Part shown: in pieces, positions 39,385-51,126 of the stretch | Numbering within the stretch: the first letter of the stretch is position 1 | Layout of the letters: each line of letters begins with the position of its first letter | NCBI GenBank assembly: GCA_018136815.1 | Contig: CM030939.1 | Span: 1,595,930-1,659,929 of the forward strand | Source: Isochrysis galbana | Lineage: Eukaryota > Haptophyta > Isochrysidales > Isochrysidaceae | DNA: 64,000 nt | Reading direction: 5' to 3' | The notes under the pieces: generated by a model | The model's database searches: none | What the model was told of the DNA's origin: nothing | The model's input: only the letters and a program-made list of their open reading frames with translations | Made by a program: the position numbers and the translations under genes

Positions 39385-42300
39385 ATGTCGTCTTCCTCCT
39401 CTACCTCTGCCCCTGCCTCCTTCTCCTTCTCCCCCTCCGAGCTCCGCGACATACCCTCACTCTACGCTTCCGCCTGGGACCAGTGGAGCACCGCAGCAAG
39501 CCTCTTCTCCTCCGATCCCCGCCGTTATCCAGCTCAGATCCTCTCGGCCCACTCCGTCTTTGGTCTCCTGTGGGCCTCGGGGCCTCAGGCTGGGCTTCAC
39601 TCAAGCCAGATGGCGAAGATACAGACGGCAGTGATGAGGATTGAGGCTATGCTGCCGCTGTGTCAGCCTGACACTGACCTGACCACGCCTGCTCCTTCCG
39701 ATTGGGAGAGGAGTGCTCGAAGCGGCCGGGATGCACGAGAGACGGCCACCGGCAGGGTGAGGCCCGCTGGAGACGCCGCAGAGCAGCCATCGCCGCCCCT
39801 CCGGCCCCCGGGGCTTGCACTGACCGCGGAAGCTTCAACACGTGCCGCGTTGCCCCGCACCACGCGGCTCCGCGCGCCGGTCGATGCACCCGAGCGATTG
39901 CTGCGTGAACTGACCTCGCCGCACGACAAGGTCTCGCCGCGCGGGCCCGAATCCCAGTACCCCAGGGGCCCGCTGCCAGTCGTTCCTCTCGGCCTCTGCT
40001 CCTCGCGAAGCCATGCCCGGCTCGCCGCGCCCGCCGCCGCCGTATCCGCCGCCACCGCCGCGCCCGATGCCGCCGCGCCGGATGCCGCTGACGCGAAGGC
40101 TGCCGCCCCGCATGCTGTGGCGGTACCAGCGTCCGCCACGCCACTGCCAACGCCGTCACTCGCGACGCCGTCGGCCGCGACGACGCCGTCCACGACGACG
40201 GCGCCCACCGCGTCTCCACGTCCTGAGTGCGTCCTCATCGAGCCCGAGCCCAAGCGCGCCGGACACAGCGCGCGCTGCCTTTGCCTGCGGACCCGCGTGC
40301 AACTCTGCACCTACCCGCCACGAATTGGCGACCGTGGCGACGCGCCGCACACTGAGCGCCTCCGCCAGGGCCGCACGAGCATCGACGTCACCGGTGGCGC
40401 GGAGGGCTCTCCCGGCCCACGGCTTGGCTGCAAGAGCCTTCTCGGCAGTGCGAGCCAGTTTTGCCGCGCTTTTTACCACGGTAACCAATGGGAGGCGCGG
40501 GTCTTCTTGTGTCTGCAATGCCACCCCGACGAGACCGGTGAACAACTTGTGCTTCACACGCAGGGCCAGCCGCGCGCGCCCCGTTTCGCGCCGCCCACCA
40601 CTGCCGGCCGTTCGCGACATCTGCCGCCTCATACCGACGGCAGCCCGGGGGCTGCCGGGCTGCCCTGCCCCGGCAAGGTGCAGGTGACTGTCGTAGCACG
40701 CCTACGTCTGACCCGGTCTTGGCAGCGGCGGCTTCTCGCAGCGGACAATGAAGGATCCGACAGTCCAACGAGCGAGGCCCCTGCCCGCAAGCGGCGGAGC
40801 CGCCGGCGCAGCGTGCGCTCGCGCCTCTCGCTCGTCGAGGCGGAGGCCGCAAGTTCGGGCGGAGAGGGCGGGATGAGCACCGACGGTGAGGGTGCCGATG
40901 GGCGTCAAGCCACTCTCTTGGCTGGCGCAGACGACATGATTAGCCGGTACACCAACTGCTTCCGTGGCTCTTCCGAGTGCAACGTTCACGCCGAGGAGTT
41001 CATGCTCGAGGACCGCAAGCTCCTCAACACGATCCGTGGTGGCCGGGTGCGCCTCGCCCCTTCCGATTTCCCGTATACCACCTCATCCCGATGTCCCCCC
41101 CCCCCCCCCCCCCTTTCCCCCCCTCGTCCACCAACTCAGTCCGAACCCCCGTCGTTGCTGCAGGCCGCCTCTCTCACGCTCTACATGTCATATCAGCCGT
41201 GCCACCACTCGGGCGGCCGCCTGCCCGATGACGAGCAACGCAAGAAGGAGGTGGCCACCGCACGTGCAAACATGGCTCACCCCATCTCATGCTCGGAGCG
41301 GCTCCTGGAGTTTTACACCAACGAGCTCGCGCCACGCAACATGGGGCTCGAAATTGTCGTCGCTGATCTATACAAGGCACGGACGACGCCCGCGCGCTGA
41401 TCCCCCTAGGCCACTCGAGGGCAACCCACCCCACCCCGTCCCACCTCACACCCCTACCCCCCACCCCCCTCGTACTCCGCGCAGGTCATGTGGACGTCCG
41501 AGCTCATGCTCCAGCGCACGCCTGAGGCGGCCACCGAGCGCGAGATGTACCTGGCTGACGCCGAGGCCGGTTGCCAAGGCATACGCCTACTCCTTGCACA
41601 GCCAGGCATCACGATGCGCGGCATGCGCGAGGCCGATTGGGAGTACCTCATTTCCCTCTGTGACAATAGCGTGCGGGAGGATTATGCTCGCCGCTGCGGG
41701 CCAGCCGGGGCGCCCTTGCCGGCGATCCCGCCTTCGCCGCTCGTGCCTGCTGCAGTTCTCGCGGCGCAGCTGCCGTCTCTCGACGCGGGCTATGACTCCC
41801 CCTCTATCACGAGGACTGGAGTGCATGCCGCCGAGCATTCAAACCTCGACGTCGGCGAGCCACCCATTTTTACGTCCACTCATCTTGCCTTGCGCAAGCG
41901 GCTCGACGCCGCTGTCGAGACCTTCTTACAACGGATGCGAGCACAGGTCAAGGCGCAGGTCGCTGCGACAGCTGCCGCGCAGGCTGCTGCTGCAGCTGCC
42001 GCAGCTGCCGCCGCCGCCAAGGAGGCCGCTGCAGCTGCCACCGAGGGGTTGATCGCTGGGCCCTTTGGCGCGGCCTATCTCTGCACGCGGTGTGAGGCGA
42101 GTACACAAGTTCCAAAAAAACAGTCTCAGGTCTTGCTGCAGCGGACGGAGCCACACCTCGGCGCACCGCAGGGCCAGCTTGGTGGCATGGGAATTTTGCC
42201 GCCCTCGTCAACAGGGCCCACGGAGTCGCCCTGCGGCGATCTACTTCCATCCACATCCCATCCGGGCCTAGCCCCGGCCGAAACGCTTGGCAACGACTCG

Positions 42301-42426
42301 CAGCACAGCATCCACACGCCGTCGCATGAGCTGTTCGAGGACTCGATTGCACCGGATCATGCCGCGCAACAAGAGGTGGCGAGCCTTGTCGCGATGCTCG
42401 ACTCGGCCCTTGCAGCTCACTTGTAG
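39385..42426 (+). CDS. AID/APOBEC-like cytidine deaminase, three-exon model
   Basis: Exons 39385-41046, 41164-41376 and 41485-42426 join in phase 0, giving 938 aa. The first intron is GT-AG with a C-run before the acceptor; the second appears to be GC-AG. The deaminase core spans about residues 520-700. VHAEEF supplies the zinc ligand His535 and catalytic Glu537; LTLYMSYQPCHHSGG gives the first zinc Cys (567) and SCSERLLEFY the second (597). IVVADLYK-VMW is the beta4/alpha4 hallmark of AID/APOBEC-type enzymes, followed by GIRLLLAQPGITM and a DWEYL helix. The 30-residue spacing of the two Cys is longer than in vertebrate AID. The N-terminal ~500 residues (ELRDIPSLYASAWDQW, then disordered) may hide further introns. 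The C-terminus is Ala-rich. Such enzymes deaminate C to U in single-stranded nucleic acid; the target here is unknown. Confidence 0.8.
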
Positions 42427-43377
42427 AACGAGATGCGCATTGCAGTTCCCCTCCCGGACCCACGCACGCCGCCAGACGCTCTGCATCCTCTGCGCATGGC
42501 GGGGCCGCACGCTTCATACGCACTCACCCATGGAGGCCGGCTGGAGCGGGTATCTCGTCTTTGGTAAAAGATGTAACGATCAAATCCCCTTTCCAAGATT
42601 GCTAGAGAGCAGCGACCTTGCCATCTTGGGGGGCGGCCTACACGGGGGATCAACGTTTTTGGCATTCTTGCCATCTTGGGGGCGGCCCTCTTCCTGGGGG
42701 CGCCATCCACGTTCAGACCCTTGCGCTTGTAGTCACCTATCTACTAACCATCTCCTGAGGATCTTCCCCTTCGTGCCCGTGCCCTCGCCGACGATCGCAA
42801 ATATGAGTCGTAGTCTGTCGGACAAAAAGTTCCGTCCTAGAAACTAGGAACACATCCTAGAAAATCCATAGATTTCTAGGACTCTGGCGGCCATGCCTCC
42901 ATTATAGCTTGTGGTGAGCTTTTGAGACATCCAACCAACTGATAGCAAACCATCTCCACCTCCCATTCAACCTTAGCCTTAGCTCTCCCCATGAGACCAA
43001 CTCTGTGGAGCTTGTCTTCGATCGCTTTTCCTACCACATTCAGCGCCCGGTGCTGAACTCGGGTGTACCGTGAACGCCGGGGAATTTCATTTTAGCCATT
43101 TGGCATTTGGAGCCATAGACTTGTAGGGACACTTGTAGGGTGGTAGGGCGGTCAAACAGAAATAGCAAACAGGGTTTTTTATTAGGGATGAGGGGTAAGA
43201 AATTTTTTATGAAAATGACCATCTCAGTCAGGGTTGAAAAAATTGGAGGATTTTTTTCGGTAGACAGTTCCCTACACACTCAACCAGCACAAGCACATAT
43301 CCGGGGCCCATGAGGAGCAAAAGGCCCCCCCTTGGGCGCCTTGCGGCAACTCCCCTCGTGGTCTACTTACTACTTAG
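42427..43377. other. No recognisable gene
   Basis: CTTGCCATCTTGGGGG is duplicated near 42616 and 42668. A hairpin TCCTAGAAA/TTTCTAGGA is at about 42853-42880. 43070-43270 is AT-rich. Confidence 0.35.
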
Positions 43378-44707
43378 GTAGGGGCAACCTACTTTTATAA
43401 GTGGGGGTCAATGGGGGCCTCGCGCCCCCCTCTCTCCATCGCGGACACCCCCCGGGGTGGGCCCGTACAATCAACCTCAGCCCCTGCCCTCTGGCAGGGG
43501 CTGGGCAACAATCATCATCATGGCCTAGACCCTTCGTGGGCGCGGGCCGCGACTCGCACTCCCACGCCCATACTGGGCCTGCCCTCGAGCTGACTCCCCC
43601 CCTCCCTTGGTCGCCAGGCATACAGAGGCCATTGGGAGGCTCCAATGGCCAGTGTGGCAAGCGTGGGAGAGGCAGGGGGGGCCAGGGGCTGAGCCCCAGC
43701 CTCCACTGCCCCCTGAGCTGCCCTTGCTGGCCCTCTGCCCTCTGGGAGCCCCCAAAGGCCCTCTGAGAGCAGGCCGTGGCGCGCCGCATGGCGACGCGCC
43801 GCAGGGAGAGGGGTGGAGGAGAATGGAGAGAGGGAGAGGGGGGGTTTTGCACCCCCCCCCGATGGAGTGCGGTAAGAAACGGGCCCCGTTTGCGTTAGCA
43901 AACGGGCGAAGGGGGGCGGCTGACGACAGGAGGAAGAGAGGAAGGGAGTGGCTCAAGACGTCCTTGTGGCAAGTATCGGGGGGCGCAGTCATTTATTTCC
44001 TCGAGGACTGCTCGCGGCGCGAGCTGTAAGGGCCGTTCTGCTTCTCGACGAGAGGTCCCCCCCCCCCCCCCCCCAGTGTTTTCCCCCGGTGACCGGTGAG
44101 TCGCCCGACGTAGGTCGGTCCGCCTCACTGGGTTTTCCCTCATTGTAGCTTGTGGAGAGTTATAATGGGAGCCGGGGGTTTGCGAGGGGGGAGATTTGAA
44201 GGGAGTAGGGGCTGGGGGCCGTGGGCCTCTGGGACCCTCAGTGGGGACAGGACTAGTGTTATAAAACAAGGTAAGACCGGCCTAGGCATGCGCGCGCCCT
44301 GGCCTGCCTTACAGAGGTCCTGTCGGGGCTCCTAGCTAGGGGGCCAGCAAGGGCAGCTCAGGGGGGCCAGTGGCCAGTGGAGGCTGGGGCTTAGCCCCTG
44401 GCCCCCCTGCGCCCTTCCTCTCCCACGCTCGCCTCGCTAGCCATGGGAGCCGCCCGAAGGCCCTTGTATGCCTGGCGACCAGGGACAGGGGGGGAGTCAG
44501 CTTAAGGGCAGGCCCAGTGCGGGCGTTGGGGCGTGCGGCCTGCGCCCACTAGCCACTAGGGGTCTGTTTGGGCTGGAATGATGAGTGCCTAGCCTCTGCC
44601 AGAGGGCAGGAGCCGGGGGTTGATTGTACGGACCCACCCCGGGGGGTGTCTGCGATGGAGTGAGGATGGCGCGAGGCCCCCATCCACTTATAAAAGTAGG
44701 TTGCTTA
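43378..44707. mobile_element. Foldback element with ~350-bp inverted arms
   Basis: The left arm (43378-43745) contains CAACCTACTTTTATAAGTGG, ATCGCGGACACCCC, GGGCCCGTACAATCAACC, GGTCGCCAGGCATAC and CTGAGCTGCCCTTGCTGGCC. The right arm (44335-44707) carries the same words in inverse order and orientation, imperfectly. The core (43746-44334) has a C-run near 44057 and no recognised transposase. Long imperfect inverted arms are typical of foldback or large TIR elements. A diverged arm may lie at 25.6-26.0 kb. Confidence 0.7.
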
Positions 44708-44941
44708 GAGCCCAAAATAAAAATATGCTAGGTGAGGCACCACAATTTGTGCACTGCTGATGAGATATGACATGATGATGTGACTCATACACCAGCCCTG
44801 GCTACGCGCTCAACACCGCAGTGCTCCAGCCCCACACAAGCTAGCCAGCGAGCTTGCTTCATCGGCGTCCGTGCACGCACGCAAGCGCAATGGCACATTG
44901 CAGGCTTGGCAAAGTCCCGTGGCTGCTCCTCCGCTTTCAGC

Positions 44942-47900
44942 TCAAGATCGACCCACCGTTGGATGGGCCAAGGGCGACAGGGCTTCTAGGGACGAAAAGC
45001 GAGTTGAAGCGTGCGCGGGGTCCCGATTCATTTGGACACTACGCTTAAAGTTGGCCGGCTGCGCGGCCGCGCCCTCCCCGTCCGCGAGGTGGATCTCCTC
45101 CCCCGTATCATACGATCCTTTGTCGGAGCACAAGCTGCGCGTGGCGTGCCAATGCCGTCGGAATAGCTGCAGCACGGACGATGGATGTCGCCCGAGTCTC
45201 GCGCTTCTCGTCGTGCAATGGGCCCGGCAGGGTTATTCCCAACACCCGGCGAGCATCGCACCACGTACATAACAGAGCGCTCAAGCGCCCCTATCAGCTT
45301 ACAGAATGGATTGAAACGATGCAAGGGCAGCCGAAGCAGATACTCGCTCCCACATTCAGAGACTCACCGTGCATCGCACCACGTACATAACAGAGCGCTC
45401 AAGCGCCCCTATCAGCTTACAGAATGGATTGAAACGATGCAAGGGCAGCCGAAGCAGATACTCGCTCCCACATTCAGAGACTCACCGTGACGTTCCACTG
45501 CTTGTAAACGAGAATGGGCTCGGTACCCCCCACACGGACCTTGATGCGTGCATTCAAGTCGACTGTCGCCACGCCGCACCCCGTGTCGGACTCCTCGCAC
45601 CTATAGCGCGAGATGGTGCACACTTGCGTGAGTCGAGTTGCACTTGTTAGCAAGCGTGCGCACAACGACAGCAGCCCCCCCGCCCCCCACCCCCCCGGGC
45701 GACGGCACACTCACCCAATGGGGTTTATGTCCTTGAGCAAGAGCAGGATGTAGGCAAGGTCCTTGCCGAAGAGCTCTACTGGGTACCATGCCTTGGTGCG
45801 AAAGGTCGCCATCGGTGGAAGGATGATCCTAAGGGCGGCGGGCCAGCAGGTGGGCCAGCTGACGGGGAAAAGGCGGTAGGGACGGCCCTTGCCCGGCGCA
45901 AGCGGTGTGCCGGGAACGCTAGCCGTTGCGCCACCCGTGTACCTTTGGTCGGGCTCGAGGATTGGCAGTTCGACCATGCCCACATGAACGTTCTTGTAGA
46001 GGATCTCAGCCGTCAGGCCAAGAACATAGAGCGTCGCGTCGAGCGGATTCTTGAGCTCCACCTGGGCTCACGCGGCGGCGTTCGGGTATTGGCATACGGA
46101 TTAGCCGGCAGCCGGGCTCGTGTCCGCCCAAGCTCGGACGAGGGACCGGTGCTGCGCACCTGGCAGTATTGGTGCAAGCGGGCGCTGTTGAGCGGATTGA
46201 GCAGGGTTGCGATGGCGGTCGGAATGTCGAGGTTGATATATACGTGTTGCACGATGTTGTGATCACCCGGCGGCAAGCCGGGCAGGAAAGCGCGGAGTGC
46301 CGCGCCCTTGGAGGCGGTGTCGATGAAGGGTTGTGTCGAGCCGGCAACATAACTAGAGTGCACGCAGCGTGGCGAATGTCGTCAGCGCGCACCCTTGGCA
46401 GCACGGGAGCAGGCCGCGGGTGCCATCCGTGTGTGGTAGAGCGGTGACGGTGGCGCGCGCACGCAATGAGAGGCGTCGGTCGCGAGGTGAGGAAGTGGTT
46501 GAGCACATCGGCCATCTTGACCAGGTCGTACTCGCGCTCCGGCACGGAGAGAAAGCCCTCTATCTGAGCGGGCGGGCGGGCGGGCGGGCTGCATGAGAGG
46601 GTGGTCGCCGCTCCTAGCGTCCAGCGCCGAGGCGCGACGGGGCCCGCAGGCAGCAGCGCGAGAAGAGGGACACGGCTGGCGTTGCGCCGTCCGCGTGCGC
46701 TTGCGCGCCGGGGCCGCGCCACCCACGTCGAACCACTCGGAGTGGCCGCGGCCGAGCCAGAATCCCGGCTCGGTAAAAGCCTCGACAAACTTGACCCCGA
46801 GCGAGTCGGCCGCCGGCTTCTCGGTGAATGGCCACGAGTCATCTGTGTAGACATCCAGTGACATAACGTCGAGGCCGTCGAGGACAAAGGAGGACGGGTT
46901 GTACACCTAGCAGCGAGGGGTGGCAGCGGGTGGGACATCGGCGGCATGCGCAAAAGCTTCAGTGTCGAAGGCCGAGAGGCTGCAGGTGCGTGCCGGCGGG
47001 GCGCACCTGGGCGCTGAGCTTTATCAGCGCCTTTCCGGCGGGCACGTTGGCGGGCAGGTCGGTGACAACCATCTTATCCATCTTGACGCTGAAGCCTTGA
47101 GCGCCCTGGGGGGCGGGGGCGAGGGAGGGAGAGGGGGGGGGGGGGGGGGGGGACAGCGCGATTAGAAATCGGGCGCGCCAGGTGAGGCTTAGCGCCGCCG
47201 TGGCACACCTGTAGCTTGATGGACTTTGCAAACTCGACGTTGGGGATACGCATCGAGCCGACGGTCGCGCACATCTCTTTGCCTGCGCCATGGCGTGGCG
47301 AGAGGTCGAGCGAGTGGGCGAGGGAAACGGCGCATCGCGCGGCCCGCGGCCCGAGCCCGCACGGGCGCCAGGCGGCCTATTCCCACGTAGGCAGGCTGCC
47401 GGTGTAAGGGGGGTCGTGCACTCACGCAGCATGCATCCGTTGTCCCCGCCCCGCAGCTCAACCGCTAGGACTGAGTAGAGCTCGACGTTGAACTCCTCTT
47501 CCTCGATGACCGCAAGGGCCACCTGCGATAGAGCACATCAGGCGATGAGAGCAAGGCCGACGGGCTACCGGCAAGAGCGTGGGCATGGTGGAGCCTCGCG
47601 CCAGGGTAGCTAGCAACCACGCCGTGGTTGACAGGACATGGGGAGCCCGGTGGAGGTCGAGGAGCGTCCACTTATGAGGCGCGCGCAGTGACGGTATGCG
47701 TGCGTTGCACCTTGCGGAAGACGTTCTTGTCATCGACCACGAGGGTGCCCGCCATCTTTGTCTTGATCTTGCCGCCGCCGCCAAGCGGACACGGCTGTGT
47801 GTTCAGCACGCCAAAGGGCTCGCCACCAAAGGAAAGGATGATCTCCGCCGAGCCCAGAGTCGCCTGCGCCCCGAAGAACAGCAAATCCATGTGGATATCC

Positions 47901-49119
47901 ATCACTAGATCAAACGCAATAAGGTCTGTGGTGGGAGGACGAGATAGGGGGATAAATAATGTCCGAGGGCGCTCGAGCGCGCTACTCACCGACGATCGTG
48001 GGCCCCGAGAGCGGGTCCATGGCCGCAGGGCACTTGAGAGGTGCCCGCCCGCTCCCCCACCCGCTGCCACTCTCCCTACCCTCCAGCCCGATCCTCGCCT
48101 CCGCTGCCGCCACTATTAGCTAGTAGTGTGACAATAGCTCCCCCTCCTCCTCCCGCCTCTTGTGCACCAAAGCCTCAAGGCACAGCCCTATGTGGTTAGA
48201 GCAACTCGGACCCCTCCCGCTCCCACCTCCGTGACGCCTCACCCGTGACAAAGTGCGGACACCGTAAGAGGTGAGACTCCTGCTGCCCCCTATGTGGCCC
48301 TGCGAGACGTTCATTGCCCCCCTTCCCCACCCCAGCCCATCAAGATCCTAACCAGCCTCTGCGCGTGCATACGCGCCAACCTCGCCCTAGTCGAAGTGTG
48401 CCCATCGCGAGAGAAGATGAACCAGCGTACTTTGCCTCTTACTGCTCCCCCCCCTCCTCCCTAGTAGACCCAGCTTCTTGCGACCCCTTCACATCTACCC
48501 TTGTCCGCCCACCCATCCCCTGCCTCTCACCATCCCCCAAGCATGCGAGCGCTCTCCATTCTCATTGAGAGGGTTGAGCTCGCAAGAGCACCTACTCCAC
48601 TGTCAGAGCCTCTCGAACCTCGAGGCATGCACTCTGCAAATGCAATATGCGAAGCCCCCTCACCCCTCGAAACGCTCCTCGGGTCTCACTCGCAACAAGA
48701 GCGCGCCTTCTCCCCACAGCAAGGTGCCCCACTGCGAGAGCGGCGGCACGCAGCCCCTTGCCCCCCCCCCCCCTCCCCCAGGAACCCCCTCCCCCTCCCC
48801 CTTCCCCCTCTCCCCCTACGCCGCCCCTTCCCCTCCCCCCCCCCTTCAGACGCTCGCCATGTGCTCCCTCACCCACGGCGAAGTGCGCCCACTGCGAGGG
48901 CGGCTTGACGAGCGTGATCTGGTCCACTTTCATCTCAAACACCGAGATGATCCCCTGCACAAACGGCTTGCCGAGAGAGAGCTTCAGCTGCTCGGGCGCT
49001 GCTGAGGCACGTTCCCGAGAAGCCAGGCCTATCAGGCCCAACAGCACGAGCGTGGCGGCCGCCCAGCCTCGTCGCCCACGCCAGACGCCACACGGCGACG
49101 AGGGAGAGCTGCTCAACAT
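44942..49119 (-). CDS. Tandem LEA2/DUF3712-like single-pass membrane protein, 12 exons
   Basis: Model exons: 49119-48877, 48032-47990, 47925-47711, 47522-47426, 47282-47209, 47105-47007, 46906-46727, 46563-46463, 46352-46160, 46061-45715, 45642-45486 and 45166-44942. All phases agree; 657 aa. An N-terminal anchor (WAAATLVLLGLIGLA) is followed by repeated beta-rich units carrying the NP...L landmark of LEA14/WHy-like folds: YNPSSFVLDGLDVMSLDVY and KNPLDATLYVLGLTAEILY, plus KIKTKMAGTLVVDDKNVFRK. In fungi, proteins of this type (DUF3712, including yeast Tag1) are vacuolar membrane proteins; lipid-binding or vacuolar roles here are inference. An in-frame Met at 49185 is possible. The last intron contains a 118-bp tandem duplication. 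The first two exon junctions and the last exon are the least certain. Confidence 0.7.
45253..45488. repeat. 118-bp exact tandem duplication in an intron
   Basis: Two identical units, 45253-45370 and 45371-45488, each beginning GCATCGCACCACGTACATAA and ending GAGACTCACCGT. The unit edge falls on the exon 11 splice donor of the minus-strand LEA2-like gene, so the ACGGTGAGTC donor is present twice. Confidence 0.95.
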
Positions 49120-50175
49120 CGCTACCAAGCCTCCCGATGGAAGGACGGAGAGAACAAACGAGAAGAACTCCCCCCTTTCCCACACCCAAACGGCGCGCCG
49201 CCCGTACGCGGGAGAGAGCAGAGACTCCTTGAAGGGACCCCTTCAAGAGACCCGACCTGAGTTGTTTTACTAAAAAACACACCTAGCGCGGTCTTTGCGT
49301 CTTTGCCGCCTACAACCGGCCACTAGCCACTGGCCACTGGTCTCTTTGTCTCTTTACAGTAAGGGTGCACCATTAAGAAAAGGGATTTTTGCCTTCTACA
49401 TTTTCTACATAAGCCGACTCCCACACCTTGATTGATAGTTTCTTAGTAGCCGCGGGGTCTTTACTATTTACTATGTTCTATGTTTTCTTAATTTAATGAT
49501 GTATCTTGTATCTTCTAGCTAGGGCGCCAAAAGCCCGTTCCCCGCCCGCCCCCGCGCCCCGCGCCCCCGCCTCGCGCCCCGCCGCGCCCCCCCCCCGCCG
49601 CGCAGATGTCCTCCTTCGTCATGCAGGTGCTTGCCCTCCGGCAGTTCTTTGGCACACCCCCTAGCGGCCAATTGGCGGCGGACATTGCGAACATGAACAT
49701 GAACGCATGTGTGTGTGGGGCTCTCCTCCACGGGCACTCTGCAAGCACAAGCCAAGGAGCTCATGCGCATCACGGGCTTGCAACTGAATGAGGAGGTGGA
49801 GCTGCGGGAGAGTAACAGTGACTCATCGCTCATCGGCTCATCGGCTGCTCCTCCCCCGCCCTCTTACTTAGCCTCCTCGTCCTCGTCCTCCTCCTCCGGC
49901 TGCTGCTCCTCCCTCCTCTTTGTTGTCCTCCTCCTCCGGAGGCCATGGCTGCGCCAGCGAAGCGCAAGACGGCAACAAATGTGCAAGATTGCGACAAGAA
50001 CAAGAAGAAGCAGATTTCCATATTCGAGGCCATTCGGCCATTCCGGATTCCGGATTCCGGATGCACAGAGATTCTTCATCCCGAAGGGCGCCATGCAGCA
50101 GAGCTGCAATGTCAGTTGTGTTGATGCGAAAGCTTTGTGGCAACAAGTCGGATTGGAGGTGCGACAATCCCCCTC
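49120..50175. other. No recognisable gene
   Basis: Includes an AT-rich block (49380-49520) and GC-rich low-complexity sequence. A short duplicated TTCCGGATTCCGGATTCCGG word lies near 50041. No coding call is justified. Confidence 0.35.
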
Positions 50176-50388
50176 TATCACAGGGTGTCTTACAGTCTTA
50201 CACCATGTCCAATGTGGCGTTTGTGGTTTGTTGTGGTTCTATACCGTTAGTGTTAGCGTGCCTTGTGTGGCAGTCCCCCCTAGGTTTTTTTGAATCATCT
50301 TGTCATGGCGTAGCGCGATGGCGGCGCGGCGCGCCGCTCTCTCACCGCCGCCGGGGCTCGCGCTGCGGGCTCCCGGCGATATGGAGCT
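50176..50388 (+). mobile_element. TATCACAGGGTG element, single arm, copy 4
   Basis: Same arm as at 36731 and 37772, with a ~35-bp insertion-like divergence after GGGTGTCTTA and a shifted CCCCCTAGG region. Ends CGGCGATATGGAGCTGG, where it runs into the gag-like ORF. Confidence 0.8.
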
Positions 50389-51126
50389 GGCCATGGCCTG
50401 CATGAGCTCAATGTAGCGCAGCTCGACGGGGTTGAGCCCCGGTGAAGCCGAAGAGGTTGGCGGCGGGACCGTAGCAAACGGTGGAGAAGGAGAAGGAGAG
50501 AGATGAAGAAGGGAGTCGGGCAGCAGACCCGGGGTCTCTCCACAACGAGATGGTGGACTTGGCGCGACCGAGGCGGCCGAGAGTCGTTCGAGGGAGGTGA
50601 GGTAGGGCTCATAGGCTGCCTCCGAGTTCGATGGCAGGGGTGGCGGTGCCTCGAGACATGCGCGAGAAGAGTGGAGGGATCCCTCCAGAGGATGATCTTC
50701 ACCCTGGAAAGACTCGGGCTTGGACCTGCCTCCAACGGACTCAGGCGGCGAAGGCGGAGATGATGGTGGGGGGACCGCAGAGAGATCAGGAGGAGAGGAA
50801 AGGGAGGGCATCACCTCCCACTGCGAGGGCGGTGGTGGATGTCCGTCCGGAGAGGAGAAAGGGGGCAGGGCAGGCATGATGCCCGACTCTGCAGAGGTGG
50901 GGGAGACCCCCATTGAGACGTCCAGCGCGGGACGCACCGGATGAGATTCTACACCTGACGAATTGTGATGGCCCTTAGGGCCTGAGGGCAATGAGGAAGG
51001 TGGCAAGCCGGCGGCAGGCGCGGCTGAGGAGACGGCTTCGGAGACGATGACGGGCTGAAGCCCGTCAGCAGAGGAAGGCGGGCAGGCGGGCTTGAGCGAG
51101 GGCGAGGACGGCGGCGAGAACGACAT
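50389..51126 (-). pseudogene. Pro/Ser-rich Gag-like fragment, 3' end replaced by a MITE arm
   Basis: From MSFSPPSSPSLKP a Pro/Ser-rich chain runs to a helix NPVELRYIELMQAMA at the point where the TATCACAGGGTG element begins; the frame then reads on through the element for about 40 residues and stops. Composition resembles the gag-like ORF at 114-1406, but I see no clear alignment. The helix at the junction could be the start of a capsid-like domain. Host low-complexity protein remains possible. Confidence 0.35.
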
